Of a stretch of DNA of 64,000 nt, positions 35,201 to 47,118 are shown piece after piece; position 1 is the stretch's first letter; each line of letters begins with the position of its first letter. The stretch lies in assembly GCA_907165135.1 (NCBI GenBank), contig OU015567.1:2857001-2921000 (forward strand), given 5' to 3'. Made by a program: the position numbers and the translations under genes. The notes under the pieces were generated by a model. The model was not told where the DNA came from and did no database searches. It worked only from the letters and a program-made list of their open reading frames with translations. The DNA comes from Oikopleura dioica (taxonomy: Eukaryota; Chordata; Appendicularia; Copelata; Oikopleuridae).

Positions 35201-38200
35201 CAAGAGCTTTTGAAACTGTTCTTGCTGGTTTGGGAGGTTTGACTGGTTTCGTGATGGTTTGGTTTTCTTTTTCAATCGAGAAGGATGAGTCTATTGTTTT
35301 TTCAGCCTCGCGGAATCCCTCGTTGATGATTTCCTGCCACGCTTTTGTGTAATTATTTTGCTCTTATTTCGAGTTTAAGCAATTTTCTCGTGCCATAAAC
35401 GATTTTTCTGATAAATAATTCAAAACTCTGACTTGGATAGTTCTCGGAAGTTCATTTTCAGTTGGCATAGAAGGGGGATGCTTAACTTGGGGAAAGATGA
35501 CTTCACCTGCTCTAGCGCAGACGGATGGATTTTTAGGTTTGATGAATTCGGTGCTTGTTCGGGTTCCGAATCGTTTTCTGATGTCCTGAGAGTTACGGTT
35601 AGGATCAGATTTAGGTCTCTTTAGGAGCAAGTATGGAGCATTCCCCTAATGATCGACCATTTTTTACCTTGACAGATCCAGGATCCTCATAGTTTATTTC
35701 CGTATTTTCTGGATTCATTCTTTCTTTTCCTCTTTCTCCTTCTGAAAATTCTTCTGAATCAATCTTCACCTTTTATTTCTAAAAATAAAAATCGCCCGTG
35801 AGAAAGTTTTCTTTAATTTCCTGTCTCGTGCCTTTTCTCCGTTCTTGAGGGTCCTCCACTTTGAACACTAGAACGTGCGCCTGATTGACTCAGAATAATC
35901 GATACGCGAAAATAAGTAGAAAAAAGTAGAAAGCGAAAAATTAAAAATTTATCTTGTCTAATCTCGAGCCCGTTCTTTTCGGGATATCGGGATCTGCTAG
36001 AGCTGATCTGGCAGGTAGAAGACAAAAAGCATGAAAGGCGATAAGCCTGATCCGTGACAAGGGGAAATGGATTATCCAAGCGATTGAAACCGAATGAAGG
36101 TCAGAACAAGGCATCGTGATAATGATTGCTTATCAGTAGTTTGTTCTTTTTATGGTCGTCGTGATTGTTCATAATTTACGAAGCATAAAATGCGTAAATA
36201 ATACTTGCGTGTTGCTTTACTTCCTGGTATCTTTACTTTATCAATTGATTTTTAGAGATTAATAAAGCTGATACTTGTATACTGCCGATCAATAAATGTT
36301 ATCAAGGAAATATACAGATCTGATCTGCAAGTACACTAGTTACAACAACATCGATTTCCTTAAAGGTCAAAGCTAAAAGATTTTATTTCTACATACAGAC
36401 GAACTATTGATTGTAAGATCTCCCATTTCTTACCTCTATTTTCTTTGAACAGGAAGAAATAACTAATTTTTATACCTTCCCTACCTTTTGAAAAAAATCC
36501 TCTGTTTCGCCTAACTGTTCTTCTGACATGCGCGAGAATAAGTAGTCTGAATGATCATCTGAATGGCTCTGAAGCCCGGAGCCAAGTCGTCGGAGAAGCT
36601 CAATTTGGATTAAAATTGATCCTCTTTGGCGAGCAATTCTATCTCCTCTTTATTTGCTTGCTCCTCATTCATTTTCAGACGGAAACAACTCTTAATTGTT
36701 TTTTGTTTCTCTTTTGCTTCTGATTGATTATTTTCCGATTTCAAAGGGCATTTTAACTTTTCCATGAGAAAGTTTTAAATCCAAAATTGGCGCTCTTGTT
36801 AATCCCTATAAATCCTCGATGGTTTTCCGAAGAAAAAATAACGATTTTCATGATCTTTTAGCTTCAATTCGGCGGGCGAGTCCGGGGATTCCTTTCCCGT
36901 TCAAATATGGTCGAGCGTTTCATCCCCCACCACGACGAAGCAGCTGCCATTGGCGATACAATTCTCGCCAAGGTCATTCAAGTCAACCCTGAGAAGAAGC
37001 GTTTCTTGGTGACTACGAAAGAAAATGAGATGACGGATCTGCCAGAGTACTTCTCCGAAAGCGTGATTTTCGAAAGCTATCAGAGCGAATTGAACGATTT
37101 CATGGAATACGCAGGAATGAACATTCGATTTGGCGACGCTGTTCTTTGCAAATACGTCGTCAAGTGCGAGTACGAACGCGCCGCGGGTGATGCCAACCCG
37201 CTGGTCGAGTTCATCGGCCAAGCAAAGGGATTTACCGCGAGAATGGTCGGCGGAGCTGAAAAAGACGGAACCACAACAACTGCGCTAGCGAAATTTGTCG
37301 GATTTGGGGAAAAGAATGAGCTGCTGTTTGTCAAGTCGAAGTTGAAAAAGGAAAGGTTTTTTATTGCTTTTTCTTTTATGTTCAGTTCTATATTTTCGGT
37401 TTTTTACTGGGTCGGCGGCTTGTAGCGGGACTTGATTTAGTACTCGAACCCTAAATTTCGAGGAAACAAATGATCAATTGTAAGAACTTACCGTAGAAGT
37501 AGATCTTGAAGAATTTTTCATCTTTTGAATTTCTTTTCCAACTTTATTCCACGCGCTCGAGGATGATTTTCGACCCTTATCGCCGGATATTTTCGTCCAG
37601 TAGGTGGCAATATTCGATTTTGTATTCTAAGACCTCATTTAATTTTATTTCCTTACTGTGTTTTCATACCAATTCTGACAGTCGTTTCTCGATAAGTTTT
37701 TGTAGCGGTTTTTCCTCGGGATTTCTTGACCAGAGTTGCCATTTTGGCACGTTCTTTTTCTTCACTTATCATGGTTCTTATAATTCTTTGGTAAGTTAAA
37801 TCTGAGTCAAACATCTGTTTTTGAACCGGTGCTATGAGGAAGAATTCTGTTGAAACTTTTATAAATTTCTTCATTTTGTCAAACGGTTGATTTTCTTCCA
37901 AGTCCGCAAGCCCCACAATTTGCCCGCTTTGATCAATCAAATCGACTGAAAATATTTTTTTCTGCGATTAGTTTTACCTACATGAATCAAAGCCAAAGAG
38001 TCTCGCAAGCTCTTCGAAATGCCGGACAACGAATCTAACTTTGCAATTCATGTTGACAAAGAAAAGCTCTTCCTCTGAGCTGATCCAAATAAACGGCCGG
38101 ATTTCGATGTTGTCCTCCGCATTTTCGAATATCTTTGTGTTCACTTTTTCATGGCTACTGGAAGTGCTCTTCATTTTTGATTCATTATTTTTCCGTTTTT

Positions 38201-41200
38201 TCGATTAGCCGCTCCGCCCAAATTGATAAAAGAAGCTATCGTTTTGCAAGTGAAACAAAAGCGCTGCTAGAACAGTGAACAACCATCTGACTTTACTGAA
38301 ACAACAAAAAAGCAAAAGCAAAGAAAAACCTCGAAAAAGCAAGACAAAACGACTTTAATCCACGACGGCCCATTCCTACGCGCCCTCAATTTCAACGGCC
38401 ATCCGGCGATTTCGTTCTCCCGGCCAAGTCTTCTCTGCCGAACGGAGCAGATGAGGCTCTTTACTGACGTCGAATTTACTTCGAAATCTGAAGTCAATGG
38501 AATTCATTTCGGTACTGTCAAGGAAATCAAAAGCGAATCGCCTTCGGAGAAGTCGGAAAAGAAGGGAAAAGCATGGGGAGCGACGAGCGAGGATTTGAAG
38601 GAGGGAGATATTCTTGATGGAATCGTTTTCGGAATTTCTTTCAAGGTAAAGTTTTTCTATTTCCAAACGGAATCGGGAATTCCCCGAAATTTTTGGATGA
38701 ATCTTAACCAGAATTCAGGGTGTCCTGGTCTGTGTTGGCCGAGAATGCGTGGTTAATGTCCCGTTTGGAAAGGTGACCCCTTATTTTATGCCGAAAGACA
38801 AATCTGCCGAGATCTGCAAGAAATACTTCAAAAAGGGAAAACCCGTCAAGGTCCAAATTTCCGTCCGATCGAAAAAATCTCTTCAGGTTCGTTTTCCGCT
38901 GTTTCTTAAACCTATCTTATCTTAGGCCAGTATGGTTGGAGACTACATCGATGCCAAAATGGAAAACTTGACCATTTCGACAAAAAGAAAGAAAGAAATC
39001 GAACAGACGGAGGAAAAGAGCGAGGCGCCGAGAAAAGCGATCAAGCTTGACCTTCAAGAAACGAAGGAAAAGATCAAGGAGGAACCAAAAAGTCTGCTCG
39101 ATGCGGCGGAAATGGATCTCGATTTTGATGACACGGTGGCGAAAGAGGTCGAGAGAAGATCAAAGAAACCACAGGAACGGATACAGAAATGACCTTCAAC
39201 CCTTTTTTGTGGGGCCTAACCGTGTGAATCATTCTTTAATCCATCAACAAGACAACGGAGGAGCCCCAAGAAAACACCAGCAAAGCCCTCTCTTTGGAAG
39301 AAATGGAAGATAAAGCACGGGAAGCAGAGCGCGAAATGGAAAAGTCAAAGCTCCCCGAAGACGTGTCCGGTTGGGAGCGTGCGATCGTTGCTGCTCCGAA
39401 CAACTCAGAAATCTGGCTTCGTTATTCCGCTTTCCACATTGCTTCGGGAGAAATTGAGAAGTCGAGGATGGTGATGGACAGGGCGCTGAAGACGATTCAT
39501 TTCAGAGAAGAGGATGATAGATTGAACATTTGGAAGGCCAGACTGAATTTGGAAGCACTTTATGGGGACAAAGAATCTCTACAGGTAAAACTCTTCGACG
39601 ATCTCAGTCAATGAGTGTATTCTAGAATCAATTCAACGAAGCGAAAAAGTGCAACGACGAACGAAAAGTCTACCACGCCGTGATCGGAATTCAACTTGAC
39701 AGCAGTAAATACTCCAGCGCCATTCCTATCCTCCGCGAAGCTGTGAAAAAGTATCCTGAAGATGTTGAGGTGAGCTTATTACAGTTATTTTCACATATAC
39801 AGCAGTTTTTAAATAAGAACAATTTTTTCAATTATAAGTTGATTTTGAGCGGCTAAAAACGTGATTCCTCGTTGGGCTTTTAACACCCAATGGATTTCCG
39901 TCTGCCAACCAAGATGTTTGGGTGAGCTCATGTTCGGCCAAATGAAGAGTGTTTTTTCGCGTTCTGCGTTTTTCTAGAGCTTCGTGAACTCGGATATAGA
40001 TTTCCTTTCGTAGCCAGGCGAAAGCTTTTCAGGGCGGAAAAACATTCTTTTGATAAAGAATACGAAATAGTTTTAAGTAACCCGAGAAGTGCTGTTTTCC
40101 GACCCTATCCTTCTTTTATTTTTATATAATCGGAGTAAAAGCATCTCGAAAGATACCCCCAGATCAGCTGCGGGAACTTATCATCCTCCATCGAAACCCA
40201 AGCTGGCGCTTTGTAAATATTCTTTCTTTCCCTCGAGCTTTTTCTCTGAAGAGTTCTTCTTCTTTCCAGACCCACGGTTTTGCGGAAATTGTGCGTCAAT
40301 TGAAAAATAAAAATCAGGCCAAAAATAAAGCCCAGGGAATAAACGGCAAGAAAAATTAACAAAGGAATTATCACATTCCATTTTGCGTAATATTCTAGGG
40401 TTGGCTGGCAGCCCTCAGTGAAACACACGTCTTTAGGGCAGACATCGTAGACGGATAAGATTTGCTCGCCGCGTTTCGTGCATGGGCGGTACATCAGGCC
40501 GAAATTGATGTCCAGACTTGTAATGAGCTCACACGGAGAGTTCGGGGAGTAAGGAGACAGGCGAGCGCTTCTGGTGTCCAAAAGGTAGTCATCGTAACTG
40601 TACGATGAGGAAGATGAATCATCGGTTTTGGAAGAGCTAAAAAGTGTTAATTTGAGGGTATATTACGGCACTTTTTATGTTTTGTGCCTTTTTCCTAATA
40701 CATCTGGCTCACATTTCAAGATTATTGGTTTCGTTGATCCCCTCTTCCTCAAAATTTGATTCCTCTGAGTAATAACTGTACGCGCTCTGCCCTTCCATCG
40801 GCAGTGGCGACTTCAACTGCGGCTGGTGCTCCAACTCATCTAATTTATCGTGAATTTTTTTGAGATCACTTTTTATTTCAGGGTCGAGAATCATTTCCGT
40901 AATATAATCGCCGCAGTAGTCAAGTCCGTTGTAAAAACCACAGCATTTGTTGGCTTCTTCGAATTTCTTTGTCCACGCGGACCGGCCGAGTGAATAAATC
41001 ATCCAAAGTTTTTGAAAGTTTTCTCCAGCAGTTCTCATGATTCTCGCCGAGTCGGAGATGAAAACGCTGTAGTTAACGATAGCGATGAGGGTCATAAAGG
41101 CGGTGTAGATGGAATAGACGATCATTCCTGAGTAGATTCCTGTGAAAGTGGCGACTACTCCTATTGAGTTTAGGACTAAGTTGGCGATTCCGACTGAGCG

Positions 41201-43280
41201 GATGGCTCGAAGCCCATCGTCGAATTTGAAACGATAGCTTCCTATTACAAATTGAATACTTTCGAGTTCTTTTTCGCCCAAGCTTTTTATCGATTCGCTT
41301 TGAAGAACAACATTTGACCAAATGATCATCGCGATCGAAATAAAAATCCCAAAAGCTTGAAATTTATAAATAAATCTTTTTCTTCGTGAGTACGGATCGT
41401 GATGCCTCTTCTTGTGCGCGTAAGATCCCGCTTTTTTGAATTCATAAGGGTTTTCAATGATTTCGTCGAGCTGCTCTTCATCTTTTTCAAAACCAACGAT
41501 TCGGTTGAAGCTTCTTGCAAAAGTATGAGTCCGCGAGAGCGTACGCCTAATGAGGCTGGAACTTGATAGTCGAGATTCCGGACGGCTTTTCTTCTCACGC
41601 GCACTCGGTGGATTTTTCCGCGGCCGAGCGATGGGGATGAATGAAACTTGTGTTTTTCGATTTAGTGAATCGAGTCTTGATCCGATTGGATCGAGGCTTT
41701 TGTTGAGGACATCTTCGAAATCCCTAGAAAAAAACTTAGATTATTTTCTTAGATTTTTCTAGTGAATTTATCATCATGGAAAGGTATATCTTAAGTGTCA
41801 TGATATAATTGCTACCTACGATCTTTTTTTCATTTATTTTAATCTATGATTCAATTTACCAGTCAAAAGCTACCCCGTCATGGGGTAGGTACACCGGCTC
41901 GGAAAATTGCCGTAAAAGATCAGAGTAGTCTTGAGTCTGCGTCATAAATATTCTCTTTCTTTTCTCATTCGAATTATCACTTCGTATTGGTACTTTTGCT
42001 ATGCGTGCCCAAGTTCAATCTTTCGCCAGAAAAGCTTATCAGCTCTTTTGGGCACACACTTGGATGAGATCTTGATTTATCAAAGAAAGAGGTATTTTTT
42101 GAGACTGAAGCTCGATTATCTTGTGTTTATTTTCAAAAAAACTAAAAAAATACACTAATTTCTTTACCCTTCATCGATGAATCTTTCCTCTTCTTCCATA
42201 ACTTTGACTTTTTCTTTATTTCTCCATTTTTCTCATTCGCGTTCCCTCGTTTTAATCGTAAAACAAATCCGACTCTCTCCCAATCCGTCAGACTGCGTCC
42301 TAATAAGCCCTCCTCTGTTTCTGGCAATCGACAGTTTTTTATTATAAATTTATCACAGCAAACAGCCTCGATAAATAATATCTTTCATTCTTCGTCTCGA
42401 GTTTTTTTCACGCGCAAAAAGTAAATGAGTTAATTACTCACAAAGAGGCTCTTTCTCTTTCGCGAAAATTGAAGCCTCTTGAATTTAGTAGTCGCGTGAG
42501 TATTTTTTCTTTGTCTCGGCTTATTTTATGGTTTGATGATTTTTATAAAAAAGAGCTAAAAACTTTCGCGTCTGGAATTTCGTTGCCAAGGGTTTAGCCA
42601 TTCTGAGTGATAGATCTTGCCTGGAGGCATGATAGCAAGCTCATTCATGTATATTTTATCGGCTAGGGGGAATATTAATATTGCTCACTTTTTAGAAAAG
42701 TCGTGAGTGTCGAGATAATGCTGAGAACTCTTCTGATTATATTTTTTAGCTCTGGGCAAAACTTGGCCGATGCCAAATCGAAGCCGGAAATCCTGAAAAA
42801 GCTACTGTCACTCTTCAGCGCGCGCTTCAAGCTAACAAAGCCAAGGTACTATACCTTCTGTTTCCAAAAATTAAAATCCTCCCTAGACACATGTGATGAT
42901 AACGCAAAAATTCGCAAAGCTTCAATTCGAGTTCGGCGATTTGGAAAACGGAAAGACGATTTTGGAGCAAATGCTGAAAGTGCATTCGAAGCGAGCAGAC
43001 ATTTGGGGTGTCTATGGAGACTTGCTTTTGAAATACGGCGATGGAGAGGATGCTAGAAGAGTCTTGCTGCGAGGAATAGAGGGCTGCTCCAAGTCACGTG
43101 GACGGTAAGACTGAATAGAAGAGACTCGCGTTCAAGTAAAAATTAAGACTTCATTTGATGAAACGAATGATCCACTTGGAAGAACGAATCGGGGACGAGC
43201 AATCAGCTCAAGAATGGAGGACGAAGGTAGAAAACGAAAAGACAAAGATGCCGAGCGGCGCACAAGTCAAAGAAGATTAA
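32275..43280 (+). CDS. PDCD11: RRP5/PDCD11 homologue, S1-repeat ribosome biogenesis factor
   Basis: Thirteen exons can be joined in frame: 32275-32491, 32597-32983, 33318-33858, 33933-34977, 36862-37355, 38276-38645, 38719-38886, 38926-39174, 39252-39584, 39626-39769, 42750-42845, 42887-43104 and 43148-43280. They give about 1,464 residues; human PDCD11 is longer. The N-terminus has FPRGGS and Lys-rich sequence, then a series of S1 RNA-binding repeats (for example EEDTGFIIDLG and GFQLQFGGRVRGF), an acidic/basic linker, and C-terminal HAT/TPR-like repeats (for example WERAIVAAPNNSEIWLRYS). The protein acts in the nucleolus in early cleavage of pre-rRNA for both subunits. Intron 2 must be GC-AG and intron 8 GA-AG to keep frame. 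Intron 1 (105 nt) is open in frame. The three largest introns hold genes on the other strand. Confidence 0.9.
35007..35719 (-). CDS. Unidentified protein nested in RRP5 intron 4
   Basis: The gene starts at ATG about 35719 (MNPENTEINYEDPGSVK), continues after a GT-AG intron at about 35614 (RPKSDPNRNSQDIRKRF), and joins a last exon reading WQEIINEGFREAEKTID to TAA at 35007. The second join needs a 39-nt GC-AG intron at about 35383-35345; no GT donor is available there. The product is about 195 residues, basic and mostly polar, with a helical C-terminus and no signal peptide or membrane segment. I recognise no family. It lies wholly inside an intron of RRP5 and is transcribed against it. Confidence 0.5.
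37388..38174 (-). CDS. CXorf65/C22orf15-like small protein nested in RRP5 intron 5
   Basis: Exon 1 (38174 to about 37978) encodes an N-terminal domain with the pattern LFFVNMNCKVRFVVRHF. After a short GT-AG intron comes FDLIDQSGQIVGLADLEEN, then a Lys/Arg-rich and Ser-rich tail (including SRRPSKKPK) ending at TAG 37390-37388. The arrangement of the VN.NC motif followed by a D..D..G strand resembles the ubiquitin-like CXorf65/C22orf15 family of unknown function. The join to the penultimate exon (37620-37500) needs a weak donor; otherwise the protein ends at TAA near 37653. Its 3' end abuts RRP5 exon 5. Confidence 0.55.
40105..41724 (-). CDS. Tetraspanin-like membrane protein nested in RRP5 intron 10
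   Basis: Two exons are clear, 41724-40713 and 40636-40105. Four membrane segments can be seen (FGIFISIAMIIW, IANLVLNSIGVVATFTGI, VYSIYTAFMTLIAIVNYSVF, IIPLLIFLAVYSLGFIFGL). A large loop between segments 3 and 4 has the tetraspanin CCG motif in NKCCGFYNGLDYC and further cysteines (FTEGC near the end). Two features are unusual: a cytosolic N-terminal tail of about 125 Arg/Ser-rich residues, and a loop of about 200 residues with acidic, Tyr/Ser-rich stretches. The exon begins in mid-codon after ttttttctag, so a further 5' exon with the start codon is missing from this call. It is transcribed against RRP5. Confidence 0.7.
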
Positions 43281-43311
43281 AAACCGCTTCTTTTTGGACT
43301 GTATTTAAGCG

Positions 43312-43556
43312 CATACTGAACTGCACATACGATTTTAAAAAACGGAAAAATAAAGAACGAAGATATCCTCCTACATTCATTTTTTTTTGTTTTGTTTGTT
43401 TATTGAAGAATAAATGAACTCCCAGCGCTTTTGCTTCCTACCTTTTCTACTTATCCCTGGAGCTCCCAATTGTTGAATATTGATTCTACCAGATTGTAGC
43501 TCATCGTGTAGTTGCTTTCTTTTCGATCTTGAGCATCTTTGAGCCAGGCTCAAAAT
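43312..43556 (-). pseudogene. Broken PITP gene fragment, copy 1
   Basis: About 60-110 bp here match exon 4 of the intact PITP gene at 51.6-51.8 kb on the minus strand (shared run ATGCTCAAGATCGAAAAGAA). A piece resembling the end of its last exon (AAAAGCGCTGG) lies nearby. Intervening sequence is deleted and no frame is kept. It starts within 40 bp of the RRP5 stop codon, so it may form that gene's 3' UTR and even supply its AATAAA at about 43350. Confidence 0.65.
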
Positions 43557-43973
43557 GATTTTCTTTCATCGGATTGTTAGGATGGCATTTTAATTTTTAT
43601 TTAGAAGAGAAATTATTCAGCAATTTATATTTTTTCGTTCGTAATAATGGGTTTTTAAGCGATCGCGTTGTTTTCGGAGAACTGTTTCAATATCTCTTTG
43701 ACTTTGAGTTCCGTTTCCAAGTCTTCTTTCGCTTTTTGACTGAATTGGACTTGAGGGAAAAATCCTGATGCGGCCGCGTATATAAGTCTGTCATCTTTTC
43801 AATGGTTTTTGATAATGATTTACACGAAAAAAGGCTTGATCAGTCAATCATGACTAGGGTTGGCAAACTATTCGAAGGAAACTCTGGGGGCCGAGACCTC
43901 TAAGCGAATCAGAAGTCAGTATATTTTTGTCGTCCAATAAGAACCCCTTATTTCTCGCCAGCTTTTGTAAACC

Positions 43974-44914
43974 CTAGATAGCGACTCTCAAAACCATTCC
44001 TTGAATGACTGGGCTAGTTCCACTCAATGCATCCTTCGAATTATGATTTGCAAAGAGAAATCTCTTGAAATCTCTTGGAGAAATCTTATCCGAGTCAAAA
44101 ATCACAACTCGCTCTGGAACTTCAACACCCGCCTTTGCACGCAAAATACCAGTGAAATAAATGTCTTCGATTCTGAAGCTGCCCATTTCGGTAACTTTCG
44201 AAACTTGGTGGATTTTTTCAAGAGCTTTTCTGTTTAAAATTGCGCCCTGGCCATTGCAGTACTCAGGAAGACGGATTAAGGGTGGGTATTCTGATTGTGT
44301 GATATTGTACTTTTCTGTATTTTTGGCGTTGTGATTCCATCCTGTTGGTCTTAATTGGAGTATTGAAAAGTTTTCGTGATTCAGAAAATTTACCTTAGGC
44401 AGAAGATTTGGCCTCTTTCATCTCCCAAAGCTTCGTGAACAACTCCATGCCCGTCTTTGTCCGAAAAATTTCTCAGGAAAGGAATTTGGATATCTGTCTT
44501 CACATCTGAATTGTCCTTGAGGAATGGGAAACCTGTTATCGTCCTCTTAGACAATGTATTCAGTCTTTCCCAGCTGACTTTCTTGATAATTTGATGCTCA
44601 AGTTCGCGATTGTTGATGATTGTATCCGAATCATGAAAGACGAAATAGAGAACAGAATCGCTACAGTAAGTCGTAGCGAAATCGTACATGCTCTGAGTTT
44701 TGGTCGGAAGGTTGTTGTAAGTGTCGACGAAATCGGCAATGACAATGTCTTGGTATTTTTCAGCTTCTTCGCGGAGATAACTGTCTTCTCCAAAAGCAGA
44801 TCCATCGGAGTCAGATCCGAGCATGAAAAAATAATTTTTGGCCTTGAACAATTCATCGGATTTGAACATTCGCCGGGTTGCGAATCGCTCCATTACTTCG
44901 TTTCTCGCTTTTTT
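43974..44914 (-). CDS. Second GT31 glycosyltransferase
   Basis: Two exons, about 44910-44394 and 44349-43974, encode GT31 hallmarks. These are KAKNYFFMLG, DIVIADFVDTYNNLPTKT (the family's D..D.Y.NLT.KT box), FHDSDT with a DxD metal site, EYCNGQGAIL in place of the P.Y.sG.gy.l box, and the catalytic-region motif EDIYFTGIL. It should be an active Golgi glycosyltransferase of unknown acceptor. The 5' end is not found: upstream in frame a stop precedes an acceptor-like aaaaaag, and the exon with the membrane anchor is missing. The enzyme is only distantly like the 30-kb gene. Confidence 0.75.
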
Positions 44915-45007
44915 GGATAATTATCGATGTGGCTTCATTCAGTTTGGCAAAATTTTCACTTTTGCTATTTTCTACTTCGACTTCATATTGCAAGCTTTTA
45001 GAGATCA

Positions 45008-45095
45008 TGAAACTTATAGGCTATAAGTTATAGCCTATAAGATCCATATCAACCTACCTATAACTTATAAGTTATCTATAGGTCTATCTATAGGT
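45008..45095. repeat. AT palindromes built on TATAGGCTATA / ATAACTTATAAGTTAT
   Basis: Overlapping palindromes such as ATAACTTATAAGTTAT and TAGGCTATAAGTTATAGCCTA occur, followed by short direct repeats of CTATAGGT. The block is simple and may be a local expansion between two genes. Confidence 0.5.
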
Positions 45096-45294
45096 CTTTT
45101 GAAATAACTGTTGATTTGATTCAAGAATCCGCTCCAGAGTATCGCAATGGTTTAGAAGAGTTCATCAACGATGATTACCGGTAAGCTCACAGGTTATTCA
45201 TAGGTTGTATCAGCTATTAAGCCGCTTCATCGAAGAAATTAATGAAATGAAAAAAAAGTTGGCAGAGCTTTTATCGCTTTCAAATCCCTTACGA

Positions 45295-46308
45295 TCACCA
45301 TTTGAAATAAACAATAAGAAAAAGAAAAGAGTCTTGTTTATCCAATCCTGTTTTGATCAAATAGACGAATTCACTTTCAGCCTCGTTGCATTTTGTCTTC
45401 AAAATATATTCCGGCAAAAAGAGGAACCCAATGTTTTCCTTTTTCGGGACATTCTTCTTGTACTGCGGAGCAAGCTCATCCGAAATCATCCAGTAGGTCA
45501 AATTTGACGCCTGAATATACTCCGGCATCTCGTGCTTGTAATACGAACCAAATTGAGCTCGTTCGTTCGCGATGACTGTTACGGCGGAAGAGAGGGGAAT
45601 GATCTTGTGAGAACGAGTCAAGAACTTTTTCGCAGCGGTCAAGAATTCTTTCAGAAGATAGCGAGTTTCGCTGGGCTGGAATTGTGGCTTGACAACTGGT
45701 AGTTTCGCTCGAAGTTTTTCAAGCGAAAGAGGGTCGAGTCCAAGAGCTTCTGGCCTTCCGCAGTTTCTGACGCAGACAACTCCTGAAGACTTGATCGAAT
45801 CCATCAACAGCTTGATATTTTCTTTCTCCATGGACATCTGGGCGGATTTGAGAAGCAGAATGTTTGAATCGATCCTTTTTTCGGGCAAAAAACGAAGCAA
45901 GTCGAGCGGATCTTCTTGAATTTTCAAGTCTCGATGAAAGTTAAAAATATGATCGGGAGCGTAAGCCATTTCGATTCCAATTGTACTGCTTACTTTGTTG
46001 ATTACATTCCAGTCTTTCCTCGCTGCTTGTTGAGTGATTGTTGTTCCTTCAGTGATAAACAGCGTTTTGATTTCAATGCCGAGGTCGTCGCCGATTCGTC
46101 CGTATTTTTCGCGAAGAAGACCGCAAAATTGCTCGTTGACCATTTCATAGTTTTCAATTGTCGGAATTATTGGAAAGACAAGAAGAAGCTTTTCTTTTGG
46201 ACTTTGGCTTTTTGAAGCTTCTGGAAGAGTTGTTCTCCAGCAGAAACTGGTGATGAAGGCGAGAAACCATCCTATTGGAGTGAGATTGTGGTAGAGTTTT
46301 CTAAGCAT
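45295..46308 (-). CDS. Unidentified type II membrane protein
   Basis: A single open frame of 337 codons starts at ATG 46308. Residues 10-25 (LTPIGWFLAFITSFCW) form an N-terminal membrane anchor after a short basic segment, so the rest should face the Golgi or ER lumen. The remaining 310 residues have an alpha/beta look (KLLLVFPIIPTIENYEM) with few cysteines and one clear N-glycosylation site (ASNLTYW). I recognise no family, though position and topology next to a GT31 gene suggest a glycosyltransferase-like enzyme. The C-terminal residues after GLDKQD look like read-through into an intron, so a further exon may exist. Confidence 0.6.
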   Translation of the reverse strand: MLRKLYHNLTPIGWFLAFITSFCWRTTLPEASKSQSPKEKLLLVFPIIPTIENYEMVNEQFCGLLREKYGRIGDDLGIEIKTLFITEGTTITQQAARKDWNVINKVSSTIGIEMAYAPDHIFNFHRDLKIQEDPLDLLRFLPEKRIDSNILLLKSAQMSMEKENIKLLMDSIKSSGVVCVRNCGRPEALGLDPLSLEKLRAKLPVVKPQFQPSETRYLLKEFLTAAKKFLTRSHKIIPLSSAVTVIANERAQFGSYYKHEMPEYIQASNLTYWMISDELAPQYKKNVPKKENIGFLFLPEYILKTKCNEAESEFVYLIKTGLDKQDSFLFLIVYFKW

Positions 46309-46506
46309 TTCTCTTTTTACGAAAACCGGTGAAAAGACATGATCAGAAAATAGAAAGAGAAAGGAAATGCAATTCTTAGTACGACTGTGAGAAACTCCCG
46401 CGGGGCACGATATAGAACTTGCGGATGATCTGTGGAGAGATATTCGGATAAAGTTTTTTATAGAAAATACAGATGTTCTCCAATTTTCGGTTTTATAAAA
46501 ATTTAA

Positions 46507-46957
46507 AATTTTTTATTATATAAAATAATTTAGCCTGCCAACGCCAAGCGTGCCAAGCGTGTTTGCAGCGGAAACTGACCTCGATATTTCCACGTAAGGA
46601 GGTTTTTTCATAAAGTGCTCAAGATAGATCCATCTTGGGTTGCATCTGCTCCGCCCTAAACTGAATCCTAACCCAAACTCGAGTCCGGACGCAAATCAAG
46701 AGCCAGAGAAGAGCCCTCTCCCGAACCCTGATTCTAAACCAAGTGCGAATCCGTCGGATTCAATTCGAGCCCAAATGCGACTTTGAACTCAACCCAGAGA
46801 GCATCCCTGACTGAATGATCGGAATGACTTGATAAACTCAAAAATGAAAGAAAAACAAAATAATGAAAACCTGTCTCGAGTGCTTTCAAAACGTTAGGTT
46901 GGGCCTTCTGGCACGCTTGGCGTTGGCAGGTTAAATTATTTTATATAATAAAAAATT
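46507..46957. mobile_element. Foldback/MITE element with about 50-bp terminal inverted repeats
   Basis: The left end (AATTTTTTATTATATAAAATAATTTAGCC and on through CTGCCAACGCCAAGCGTG) is repeated inverted at the right end with one mismatch in about 50 bp. No target duplication is clear. The interior includes about 130 nt that read open on the plus strand as a Pro/Asn/Ser-rich peptide (PNPNSSPDANQEPEKSPLPN), possibly a captured coding scrap. No transposase is present. Confidence 0.75.
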
Positions 46958-47118
46958 CTTAAAATCGATAAAAATATGCTCAGAGGGGGGCGAGTAAATA
47001 ATTTCAGAAGTCAATAGGCTCATTTTATGTTTTGACTTATTTGACAAATGTCAAATTACATGTCGAAATTTCGATTTTTCCTTCCTGGTAAAAATCCCTT
47101 CCTGGTAAAACTATTTTT

